From NCBI GenBank assembly GCA_910578865.1, contig CAJTRM010000069.1, positions 1 through 5,591 of the forward strand: DNA of 5,591 bases, written 5' to 3'. The notes under the pieces are model-generated. The model was not told the DNA's origin and ran no database searches. It saw only the letters and a program-made list of their open reading frames with translations. A program made the translations under genes and the position numbers. Below, one piece after another: positions 1-5,541 of this stretch; the first letter of the stretch is position 1, and each line of letters starts with the position of its first letter. Origin of the DNA: an uncultured Dorea sp. Lineage in GTDB: Bacteria > Bacillota_A > Clostridia > Lachnospirales > Lachnospiraceae.

Positions 1-13
1 AAGTATTGATTTT

Positions 14-884
14 TCAAGGAGCAAATCCCATTTTTAATGTGGGAAGTTTGAGTATATTATCAAATAAAACTGTATAATTATATGCCTGATAAAATGGTAT
101 TAATATTATCAGGATATGCCTGATTTTCCCATAATCCTCAATTCCCATAACATTTTTCAAAAATAAGTTAAGCATCGGAATAAAACATACCCAGCTAATG
201 AAAGTTACTACTATAACCGTATTATAGTGCTTTATTTTTACTAGAATTAACTGATCCCTGCAATCTTTTCTGATGATTTCTGCCAATGCTAATATAGGAA
301 TCAACAGTAAGCCCCATATAATATTATTAGCGATCCAATAATTTCCCTGCTTTGTTACAGCATTAACCATTCTGCAGACTAATGCAGAATAGATCAAATT
401 ATGTAAAAGTATTTGAGTTCCGCTGAATAAGCCGATAAACAGAAAATCCTTTATAAATAATCTGTCAAATTTAAAGGATATAACAATCAATCGTTCTCTG
501 AACACAACAACCAAACATAATACCACACATGCGGAATTTACCACAATATCGGAATATGCTGCTCCATTTACTCCAAACTGCGGAATCAGAAACAGATCAC
601 CGATTATTGTAAATATTGTCTTCAAAACAACCATCATGTATATGGGCTTTTCAAGCACAACAAACAACACATATCGCCTCATTGATCAGATCAAACCATT
701 CAATATGTCCTGCAATACCCAATCCATCTGTCGACGGGCTGTTTACAATCAAGTTTGTCCTTACAAGTGTATATAAAAACGGTATAAAACTTAACAGCAT
801 CAGACTGCAAAACAGATTAACAGGGAATTTTTCAGTTTTTTTGTTCATTTTAGTCTTTAATATGTCAGCTCCAGTAAACCGCAT
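14..884 (-). pseudogene. MATE-family transporter remnant (internal deletion, frameshift, lost C-terminus)
   Basis: This is a broken multidrug/flippase-type MATE membrane transporter. The first piece (884 to about 670) begins MRFTGADILKTKMNKK and carries the first membrane helix, followed by the family-like stretch DGLGIAGHIEWFDLINEAI. It then runs into TGA at 651-653. The second piece lies in another frame, entered around 665-685, and resumes deep in the protein (KPIYMM, then FLIPQFGVNGAAYSD). It continues through the second-half signature around RMVNAVTKQGNYWIANN and FYQAYNY, and ends at 14-16. From memory of this subfamily (about 440 aa), roughly 100 residues are missing at the junction. 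After FDNIL the remaining residues no longer look like MATE, so the last helices are lost too. The start at 882-884 is chosen for an AAGG 8 bases upstream. A GTG at 957-959 would add 25 residues without a good ribosome site. It lies downstream of, and in the same orientation as, the 986-2279 operon. Family assignment is fairly sure; the extent of the deletion is inferred. Confidence 0.75.
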
Positions 885-985
885 CTGTTTAACCTTAACA
901 TTTTCAAAAAATTTCAAGGCATTGGGAGCCATCTCACAATACCTTGAAATCAACATCACTTTTTACGCCATTTTAATACCAGCGG

Positions 986-1573
986 TTACAAAATTCCTGC
1001 GAATCTGCTTTTGGATCTGCTGTCGGCCATTTTGTTCATAAAATCCTGATATACCTGCATACTGTACCGGTAATAGTCCGCTGTTTTCCTCTGCCTCAGC
1101 AGGTTCATATCTCCAATGACGTCCGTAAACATCTCCATAAAATTCCTTCTGTCATGAAGCCTCATATTACCGGTGTCCAATGGAAGCGAGGTAAAACCAT
1201 ACTGCTTCTCCACTCCCGTATAGGCCTCCAGCGCCCGCATCTCTACTATGGTTGCATATTGAGGATTTATCTGGTTGATATGTATGATCTGCTCAAATTC
1301 ATCCCCATTTTCATCCACCCCCTTTGCAATAACTGTCGGGTCATCTTCGGTTGAATTTTTCGCATATTTAATATAAAAAGACAATCCGGTGCCATTCCCT
1401 CCGGAATACAGCATATCATCTGTTTTCATGTAAATGATATGTGTATGCGGCTTTGTATTTGCCGCATTTTCGAGCTGGTTTGCAAAGTTTACTCCTGCCC
1501 CGCTTCCTGATATTCTCCCTGACTGACTTCTTTCCATTTGAGAACGTGTTGTTCCTACTCCTTGAATATTCAT
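986..1573 (-). CDS. Unrecognised 195-aa protein, second gene of a two-gene operon
   Basis: Function not recognised. The protein is 195 aa with no signal peptide and no membrane helix. Residues 1-40 are polar and probably disordered (Ser/Gly/Asn-rich, with RSQM at 10-13 and SGSGA at 22-26). Residues 43-118 look like a beta-rich domain: THIIYMKTDD, then a Gly-rich turn SGGNGTG at 57-63, then VDENGDEFEQIIHINQINPQ. Residues 141-185 are predicted to be helical and rich in Arg, Tyr and Met (RRNFMEMF, then YYRYSMQVYQDFM). The start ATG has a GGAGG 9 bases upstream that sits inside the last codons of the upstream gene, whose TAG ends one base before this ATG. The two are therefore almost certainly co-transcribed and possibly translationally coupled. 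I recall similar proteins in Lachnospiraceae annotated only as hypothetical. No terminator is evident after it. Confidence 0.85.
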   Translation of the reverse strand: MNIQGVGTTRSQMERSQSGRISGSGAGVNFANQLENAANTKPHTHIIYMKTDDMLYSGGNGTGLSFYIKYAKNSTEDDPTVIAKGVDENGDEFEQIIHINQINPQYATIVEMRALEAYTGVEKQYGFTSLPLDTGNMRLHDRRNFMEMFTDVIGDMNLLRQRKTADYYRYSMQVYQDFMNKMADSRSKSRFAGIL

Positions 1574-1574
1574 T

Positions 1575-2279
1575 CTACGATTCCTCCAATCTGTTTACAC
1601 CCTGTTTGATCCTGTCAAAAATTTCAGCCAATATGCTGCTATTTTCATTCTTAAGCTGGCTCAGATAATCTTTTCTGCTATTCAGCAACTGCGAGAAATG
1701 CCCCTCTGATGCGCGAACAACAGCTCCAGTCGCATAAGCCGCTGGATTTCCCGGACGCCAGAGCTGTCTTTTGAACTCCTCGCAAGAAATGGCATTCATT
1801 TTTGTCAGTTCTGCCAACAGATTACAGAACTCATTTTGAGTTAAATTCTTAACATCATATTTGTCTTTCAAATACTTGAGCTGCTCCTCTGTAAGTTCAT
1901 CGGTGCCGTCTGCATCCCAGTTTATTTCTTCATCTGGTTTCATTCCTGCTAACTCTGCGAGAGTTTTACTTTCAAATGCAGAATTATGCCTGCCCTCGAA
2001 CAGGACGTGTTCCTCTTCTTCCTCCCGTCTGCCTTTTGAAGGATCCTTGCTTCTCAGGAGAAGTTCGTACTCCAGATTCTCCTGATACTGTAATACCTTT
2101 TCTCTGGCATTTTCGGCAGAAATATCCTGGACAGGTGCACCAGAACCTGATGCGTTGCCCTTTAATCTTTTAATCTCTTCACTGAAATCCCTCATCTGAC
2201 TCCTGCCTGTATTGCGTCCAGAATAACTTTTACCATCAGGTTTGGTGTAACGAAGAGCATCAAAATTTACTACACTCAT
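1575..2279 (-). CDS. Unrecognised 234-aa charged protein, first gene of a two-gene operon
   Basis: Function not recognised. The protein is soluble, highly charged and mostly helical by composition, with no signal peptide or membrane segment. The N-terminus (1-50) is polar with RSQM at 26-29 and SGSGA at 44-48. Residues 55-90 form a probable helix ending in a basic/acidic run (GRREEEEE, 83-90). Residues 116-173 are a compact acidic helical domain (DADGTDELTEEQLKYLKDKY, then LLAELTKMNAISCEEF) that reads like a small helix-bundle module. The C-terminal 40 residues are helical (KDYLSQLK, then ILAEIFDRIKQGVNRLEES). The start was chosen at 2277-2279: the upstream in-frame ATG at 2289-2291 is itself part of the GGAGG ribosome site (2285-2289), which lies 5 bases before the chosen ATG. 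Its 3' end supplies the ribosome site for the next gene. Confidence 0.85.
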   Translation of the reverse strand: MSVVNFDALRYTKPDGKSYSGRNTGRSQMRDFSEEIKRLKGNASGSGAPVQDISAENAREKVLQYQENLEYELLLRSKDPSKGRREEEEEHVLFEGRHNSAFESKTLAELAGMKPDEEINWDADGTDELTEEQLKYLKDKYDVKNLTQNEFCNLLAELTKMNAISCEEFKRQLWRPGNPAAYATGAVVRASEGHFSQLLNSRKDYLSQLKNENSSILAEIFDRIKQGVNRLEES

Positions 2280-2284
2280 AACAG

Positions 2285-2289
2285 CCTCC
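2285..2289 (-). promoter_or_regulatory. Ribosome binding site that fixes the start of the 234-aa protein
   Basis: GGAGG followed by CTGTT and then ATG at 2277-2279. An alternative ATG at 2289-2291 overlaps this site and would add only four residues (MEAV). It has no ribosome site of its own, so the downstream ATG is preferred. Confidence 0.7.
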
Positions 2290-2349
2290 ATTTACATAAT
2301 TTCTATATTCAGTTGTCTGTGAGCTGCTTTTTTCTCAATTAGTCTGTCG

Positions 2350-2378
2350 TTCATAATTGACACTATTCTTATAATCAA
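2350..2378 (-). promoter_or_regulatory. Possible promoter for the two-gene operon
   Basis: On the minus strand TTGATT (2378-2373) is separated by 17 bases from TATGAA (2355-2350). Each hexamer matches the sigma-A consensus at four of six positions with ideal spacing. It lies about 70 bases upstream of the operon start, in the gap after the hemerythrin gene and its candidate terminator. The match is moderate, and AT-rich DNA gives such pairs by chance. Confidence 0.3.
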
Positions 2379-2404
2379 GTCCATAGTGAAAAGCAGAACC
2401 TCTT

Positions 2405-2425
2405 AAAAAGAAGCCAGGATCTTCT
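2405..2425 (-). terminator. Weak intrinsic terminator after the hemerythrin gene
   Basis: Minus-strand AGAAG, 7-base loop ATCCTGG, CTTCT, then a run of T. The stem has five Watson-Crick pairs (2425-2421 with 2413-2409), extendable by two G-T pairs. The T tract lies at 2409-2405, about 25 bases past the hemerythrin stop codon. The position is right but the stem is short, so termination may be partial. Confidence 0.4.
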
Positions 2426-2448
2426 CCCCTGACCTCTTCCTCCGTCCC

Positions 2449-2871
2449 CTATAAAACAGTCGGGTTGTTTCCTACATTGATATAGCTTGCTACCGAGCAG
2501 TCAAAGCCTTTGATGTGCCCGTACAGCCAGTCGATCACATTTTTATTCACTGCCTGCACAAATGCATCCGTGGGGCCTTCCATTTCTTCTAACATTTCAT
2601 AGAGTTCTTTAATGGAAGTTTTGAATTCCTCATGTTTCTGCTTGTGCTCCTTGATTCCCGGATAAGTTACCTCTTCCTGCAGCTTTTCTTCCGCTCCGAA
2701 ATGGTAATCCGTATAATCAGCCAGATAATCCAGCATCTTGATCGCTTCCAGCTTGCCGCCGCCATCTTCCACACATTGCACCAGCTTATTAATCTTCTCG
2801 ATCAATTCTTTATGCTGACTGTCAATAACTTCATTTCCAGTCACTAAGCTCTCATCAAATTCTGCATACAT
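2449..2871 (-). CDS. Bacteriohemerythrin (non-heme di-iron O2-binding protein)
   Basis: Single-domain hemerythrin of 140 aa, a cytoplasmic four-helix bundle that binds O2 at a di-iron centre. In bacteria such proteins are linked to oxygen sensing, scavenging or iron handling. All seven expected iron ligands are visible: H20 (DSQHKEL), H57 and E61 (YHFGAEE, the HxxxE motif), H76 and H80 (EHKQKH, HxxxH), and H119 and D124 (HIKGFD, HxxxxD). The length is typical of the single-domain family, with no fused signalling domain. A GTG at 2887-2889 would extend it by six residues, but that extension is the AGGAGG ribosome site itself, so ATG at 2869-2871 is the start. It appears monocistronic: its own promoter lies upstream and a weak terminator downstream. 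In an anaerobe a role in oxygen protection is plausible but is an inference. Confidence 0.95.
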   Translation of the reverse strand: MYAEFDESLVTGNEVIDSQHKELIEKINKLVQCVEDGGGKLEAIKMLDYLADYTDYHFGAEEKLQEEVTYPGIKEHKQKHEEFKTSIKELYEMLEEMEGPTDAFVQAVNKNVIDWLYGHIKGFDCSVASYINVGNNPTVL

Positions 2872-2879
2872 CGTCTTTT

Positions 2880-2885
2880 CCTCCT
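2880..2885 (-). promoter_or_regulatory. Ribosome binding site that fixes the hemerythrin start
   Basis: A perfect AGGAGG lies 8 bases upstream of ATG at 2869-2871. The in-frame GTG upstream (2887-2889) would make this site part of the coding region, so it is rejected as the start. Confidence 0.8.
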
Positions 2886-2901
2886 TCACAGTTTATTTTT
2901 G

Positions 2902-2923
2902 ATGCTATATAAAATTATAGCAT
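2902..2923. promoter_or_regulatory. Perfect inverted repeat over the hemerythrin -10 box (candidate operator)
   Basis: ATGCTATA (2902-2909), 6-base centre, TATAGCAT (2916-2923): eight matching base pairs in each arm. The repeat covers the TATAAT box and the expected transcription start, so a dimeric repressor bound here would block the promoter. It contains no recognisable PerR, Fur or FNR consensus. Part of it would also be in the 5' end of the message, but an AU-rich 8-bp hairpin without a T tract is a poor terminator. Confidence 0.45.
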
Positions 2924-2941
2924 GAAAATGCTTCAAGTCAA
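2914..2941 (-). promoter_or_regulatory. Strong sigma-A type promoter of the hemerythrin gene, extended -10
   Basis: On the minus strand TTGACT (2941-2936), a 16-base spacer, then TATAAT (2919-2914). The -10 box is preceded by TGC, giving the extended form TGNTATAAT. The start of transcription should fall near 2907, about 35 bases upstream of the ATG. The -35 box overlaps the last two sense codons of the decayed gene upstream (stop at 2933-2935), so the promoter lies at that gene's end. Confidence 0.75.
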
Positions 2942-3417
2942 CCAAGACTTTAGTATCGCAAACACCGCATATAAAATCGCCCGCGTCGCAAACACATCCG
3001 ACACTATGCTGCCGAATTCATAGGAAATATATTTTCCAGGTTCCGGCATTACAGCACGACAGGGCAGCAAAAACAGCGTCAGATTATAAGCAACCACCTT
3101 ATCCGTGACATCCGAAATAAAGCCTTCGGATACCGCGAAACCATAGACAAAAAGATATAATAGGCGAAATAGCGGTTGTGCTACTTCAATCTGAAATTCA
3201 TTAGTTAAGAGGGGAACTACTTTCTGAAAAATGCTTCTTCATAATCTTTAATTTCTTCGGGCTCTTTTTCGTCTTCATCAGATTCTTGAACGTTCGTCTC
3301 AATAGCTCCCGAAAGAGATTCAAGCATTTTGAGTATCTCATTTTGTGCTATGGGATTTGAACCCAAAGACAGACTTACTATAAGCACAAGAAATAATTTA
3401 TATAGCTTTCTTTTCAT
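2933..3417 (-). pseudogene. Frameshifted unknown gene with signal-like N-terminus (about 161 aa if repaired)
   Basis: The intact start is ATG 3415-3417, with AGGAG upstream. The first 66 codons begin MKRKLYKLFLVLIVSLSLGS, a signal-peptide or membrane-anchor-like segment. An acidic stretch follows (ESDEDEKEPEE, 46-56), then EAFFRK and a stop at 3217-3219. Directly overlapping it in the -1 frame is an open stretch from 3238 to the TGA at 2933-2935 (101 codons). It has no ATG in its first half and reads as convincing protein (QKVVPLLTNEFQIEVAQPLF, then FVYGFAVSEGFISDVTDK, then AVMPEPGKYISYEFGSIVSD, ending AILKSWLT), with several hydrophobic stretches. Adding one T to the five-T run at 3227-3231 joins the two into a protein of about 161 aa. 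The simplest reading is a frameshift mutation. A sequencing error or recoding is possible. I do not recognise the family. Confidence 0.6.
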
Positions 3418-3552
3418 TCATATTTCTCCTATTCAATCTGTGCTTTGCTTCACTCTCCTAATAAGTATGCAGTTTATATCCTCCATTTATTTATATACAA
3501 AAGTAAAGCCATTATTTGATTCTAAAAATGACTTATAATCACTATCACACAT
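3418..3552 (-). other. Short intergenic region with two micro-ORFs and no clear gene
   Basis: Between the regulator's stop codon and the frameshifted gene. In the same frame as the regulator there are two tiny open stretches: 21 codons directly after its TGA (3487-3552) and 17 codons (3433-3486, MEDINCILIRRVKQSTD). Neither has a well-placed ribosome site. A weak hairpin, TGATT-ATA-AGTCA with one wobble pair followed by TTTTT (3541-3524), could be a poor terminator for the regulator. A weak promoter-like pair may lie in the AT-rich stretch for the downstream gene. The AGGAG of the downstream gene is at its right-hand end. Confidence 0.3.
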
Positions 3553-4194
3553 TCAATGATTTTGAAAAGGAAAATTGATCAACTTGTATGTTCCCTTTCC
3601 TATTTTTTTGACGAATCCATTGATTTCACTCTGATTTATAATTCTCTGAAGTTGTCTAGCACTGCAATGAAGGTGAAAGGCGGCCTGCTCAATTCCTTTT
3701 AAGGTCTCATCGTCACATTTATACTTCATATAAGACAGGACACGCTCTGTGAGAGAACCCGGGGCAGCATGAATGGCTGTTATTGCTCCGATTTTTTCCG
3801 AAAGACTGTAACAGATCAGCTGCAGGAACTTATGATCAGCGAGTAAAATTCCCCTGTGTTTTTCAATAGAAAATGAAAGACATGTCAGGCTTTCAGCTGC
3901 CTCAGCATAAATACTGCTGCTTTTTGGATAAAAAATATCCATATCTCCGAGAAGGCAGCCCACAGTTCCTTTTGACAATGAATAACGTGTACCGTCGTCA
4001 CGGATAAAGTAAATGTTCAGAGATCCATGTACTACGATCTGAAATATTAATTCATCTTGAAAGGGTGAACTCACTAATTCTCCCTTTTCATATTTTATTA
4101 GATAAAAATCTATATCCAATGAGTCAAGTACATCCGAATATTCACTTGCAGTAATATAGGCTTTAATTGTTTTTTTATCATAGATTTTTTCCAT
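3553..4194 (-). CDS. Crp/Fnr-family transcriptional regulator, divergent from a MATE transporter
   Basis: The protein is 213 aa, with two domains in the family's usual order and size. Residues about 20-110 form a cyclic-nucleotide-binding-like beta roll (VVHGSLNIYFIRDDGTRYSL, then GCLLGDMDIFY). Residues about 112-140 form the dimerisation helix. Residues about 148-205 form a winged helix-turn-helix, with a recognition region CSARQLQRIINQSEINGFVK. The position of the cAMP-contacting Arg-Ser in E. coli CRP is occupied by Ser-rich KSSSIYAEA, so cAMP binding is unlikely. There is no FNR-type N-terminal cysteine cluster (Cys at 80, 105, 128, 160, 177), so no [4Fe-4S] sensor is evident. The overall style resembles YeiL-like members. 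The ribosome site is weak (GAGG four bases from ATG), suggesting low expression. It likely regulates itself and the divergent transporter. The ligand is unknown. Confidence 0.85.
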   Translation of the reverse strand: MEKIYDKKTIKAYITASEYSDVLDSLDIDFYLIKYEKGELVSSPFQDELIFQIVVHGSLNIYFIRDDGTRYSLSKGTVGCLLGDMDIFYPKSSSIYAEAAESLTCLSFSIEKHRGILLADHKFLQLICYSLSEKIGAITAIHAAPGSLTERVLSYMKYKCDDETLKGIEQAAFHLHCSARQLQRIINQSEINGFVKKIGKGTYKLINFPFQNH

Positions 4195-4211
4195 AAACCC
4201 TCGTTTATCAG

Positions 4212-4221
4212 GACATATGTC
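4212..4221. promoter_or_regulatory. Perfect 10-bp palindrome in the regulator's leader
   Basis: GACATATGTC reads the same on both strands. It lies 18 bases upstream of the regulator's ATG and downstream of the minus-strand TATAAT. It is short, but it sits in a region expected to hold operators. Confidence 0.25.
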
Positions 4222-4243
4222 TCGTTTTTTGGGTTCATTTTAC

Positions 4244-4251
4244 ATTATAAT
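4244..4251. promoter_or_regulatory. Overlapping back-to-back -10 boxes of the divergent promoters
   Basis: The eight bases ATTATAAT contain TATAAT on the plus strand (4246-4251, toward the MATE gene) and TATAAT on the minus strand (4249-4244, toward the regulator). Neither direction has a good -35 hexamer at 16-18 bases: T-rich sequence on the plus side, TCCTCC on the minus side. This fits promoters that need an activator, or only one of the two being real. Confidence 0.4.
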
Positions 4252-4264
4252 GATTCAAAAATCA
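4251..4264. promoter_or_regulatory. Inverted repeat TGATT-N4-AATCA, candidate Crp/Fnr-type operator
   Basis: Five-base arms 4251-4255 and 4260-4264 around CAAA. The geometry (two short arms about one helical turn apart) and the TGAT/ATCA core resemble sites of Crp/Fnr dimers, although it is not the FNR consensus. It lies next to the shared -10 boxes and just before the MATE ribosome site, so occupancy could affect both genes. Autoregulation is an inference from position. Confidence 0.4.
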
Positions 4265-4266
4265 AT

Positions 4267-4271
4267 GGAGG
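4267..4271 (+). promoter_or_regulatory. Ribosome binding site of the MATE transporter
   Basis: GGAGG, 10 bases before ATG 4282-4284; it supports that start. Confidence 0.7.
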
Positions 4272-4281
4272 AAAGAAAAAC

Positions 4282-5541
4282 ATGATATCTGTTTTTGAAG
4301 AAACGAATATTTCCAAAGCAATTATGAGAGTTGGATTACCTGCTATGCTGGGGCAGCTTACAACATTGATTTATAATATTGCCGACACATTTTTTGTTTC
4401 TCTGACAAAAGAACCTGCAACGATTGCCGCAGTCACGTTGTGTGCGCCGGTATTGCTTATCATTATGTCCATTGCCTGTATTTTCGGAATGGGAGGCAGC
4501 AGCGTCATCGCCAGATTATTGGGAGAGGAAAAGAAAAAAGAAGCCGGAACAACTTTGAATTTTTGTATATACGCAATGGCAATTTCAGGCGTTATCACAC
4601 TCGTTTTAGGAATGACATTTTTAAAGCCTTTGGCAGAAATATCCGGCGCAGATGCAGATAATCTTGCCTATACATGTGATTATCTGAAATGGATCTTTAT
4701 CGGCGCTCCTTTTATTATGACAGCGAACGGATTCGTTCATCTGTTCCGTTCGGTGGGGCTGATAAAAGAAGGTACGATTGGATTAGTACTTGGAAATATA
4801 GTCAATATGGTGTTGGATTATGTTTTTATCGCTGTCTTCAGATGGGGAACAGCAGGAGCCGCACTCGCAACGGCTTTAGGATTTGTATGTGCCACCATCT
4901 ATTATATTGTCTGCATGATTCGTCAAGGACAGAAGGGAAACCAGGTAATACCATTAACACCAAAACGTTTTTCACCAAATGCGGCGATGATCCGTAATGT
5001 GATAAGTATCGGTATTCCCGGAGCTCTCATTACAGTACTTATGAGTGTTTCCAATATTGTACTTAACAACTATATCAGCATTTACGGTTCTGACGCAGTA
5101 GCGTCTTATGGAATTGCATATAAACTTAATATGATTCCGATTTTGTTGTCAGTAGGGCTGTCACAAGGTGTTGCCCCTTTGGTAGGTTATTGTTATGGAA
5201 GAAATGAAAAAAAGCGAATGTCTGACACTGTGGCGTATACGATACTGTACGGAGTTCTCATAGGCACAGTATTTACTGCCGCCTTTATTCTTTTCGGGAA
5301 GTCACTTGCCGCTATATTTCTGCAAGACGACGTTCTGATCAAGCAAACCGGATATTTCTTGAAAATCCTCTGCCTGTCCGCTCCCATGCTTGGTGTGATC
5401 AATATGGTGACCAGCTATTTTCAGGCATTAGGAAAGGCAATAAGTTCGCTGACTATTACAGTTCTTAGAAATATAGTGTTGTTTATCCCGGGAGTAATCG
5501 TCTTAAATTATTTGGGGAAACTGAATGGCGTAATTGCGTAA
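4282..5541 (+). CDS. MATE-family efflux transporter, C-terminally truncated
   Basis: Multidrug and toxic-compound extrusion protein of the inner membrane, a Na+- or H+-driven antiporter, closest in style to the MepA/DinF-like group. At 419 aa, it has two homologous halves. The first has YNIADTFFVS (31-40), then CIFGMGGSSVIARLLGE (66-82), then GFVHLFRSVG (150-159). The second has IGIPGALITVLMSVSNIVLN (243-262), then YGIAYKLNMIP (276-286), then LSQGVAPLVGYCYGRNEKKR (293-312). About eleven hydrophobic helices can be counted, where the family has twelve. The protein ends at LGKLNGVIA, the point where relatives continue with a final helix of roughly 30 residues, so the C-terminus is missing. The sequence after the TAA does not resume the family in any frame. 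The start is supported by GGAGG at 4267-4271. It is divergent from the Crp/Fnr-type gene, its likely regulator. It may still fold, but function is doubtful. Substrate unknown. Confidence 0.85.
   Translation: MISVFEETNISKAIMRVGLPAMLGQLTTLIYNIADTFFVSLTKEPATIAAVTLCAPVLLIIMSIACIFGMGGSSVIARLLGEEKKKEAGTTLNFCIYAMAISGVITLVLGMTFLKPLAEISGADADNLAYTCDYLKWIFIGAPFIMTANGFVHLFRSVGLIKEGTIGLVLGNIVNMVLDYVFIAVFRWGTAGAALATALGFVCATIYYIVCMIRQGQKGNQVIPLTPKRFSPNAAMIRNVISIGIPGALITVLMSVSNIVLNNYISIYGSDAVASYGIAYKLNMIPILLSVGLSQGVAPLVGYCYGRNEKKRMSDTVAYTILYGVLIGTVFTAAFILFGKSLAAIFLQDDVLIKQTGYFLKILCLSAPMLGVINMVTSYFQALGKAISSLTITVLRNIVLFIPGVIVLNYLGKLNGVIA

Noticed and set aside
961..985. Terminator after the two-gene operon
   Set aside because: Only a three-base stem around the A-rich segment was found, with no usable T tract.
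616..1041. Plus-strand open frame of 141 codons across the MATE remnant
   Set aside because: It is antisense to recognisable MATE sequence on the minus strand, has no family resemblance and no good ribosome site.
1888..1923. EF-hand-like calcium loop DADGTDEL in the 234-aa protein
   Set aside because: The glycine is at loop position 4 rather than 6 and the spacing of acidic residues does not fit the 12-residue EF-hand loop.
1861..2173. Plus-strand Ser-rich open frames opposite the 234-aa gene
   Set aside because: Low-complexity antisense shadows of the Glu-rich coding sequence on the minus strand.
3433..3486. Micro-ORF MEDINCILIRRVKQSTD resembling the start of an ECF sigma factor
   Set aside because: Only a few residues resemble the LxxRVKxG pattern, the frame stops after 17 codons, and nothing downstream continues it.
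4251..4266. FNR box in the divergent promoter region
   Set aside because: The consensus TTGAT-N4-ATCAA is not matched; the minus strand gives TTGAT-N6-ATCAT. It is kept only as a generic Crp/Fnr-type inverted repeat.
4371..4997. Open frames on both strands inside the MATE gene
   Set aside because: They overlap clear MATE coding sequence and have no domain features or ribosome sites.
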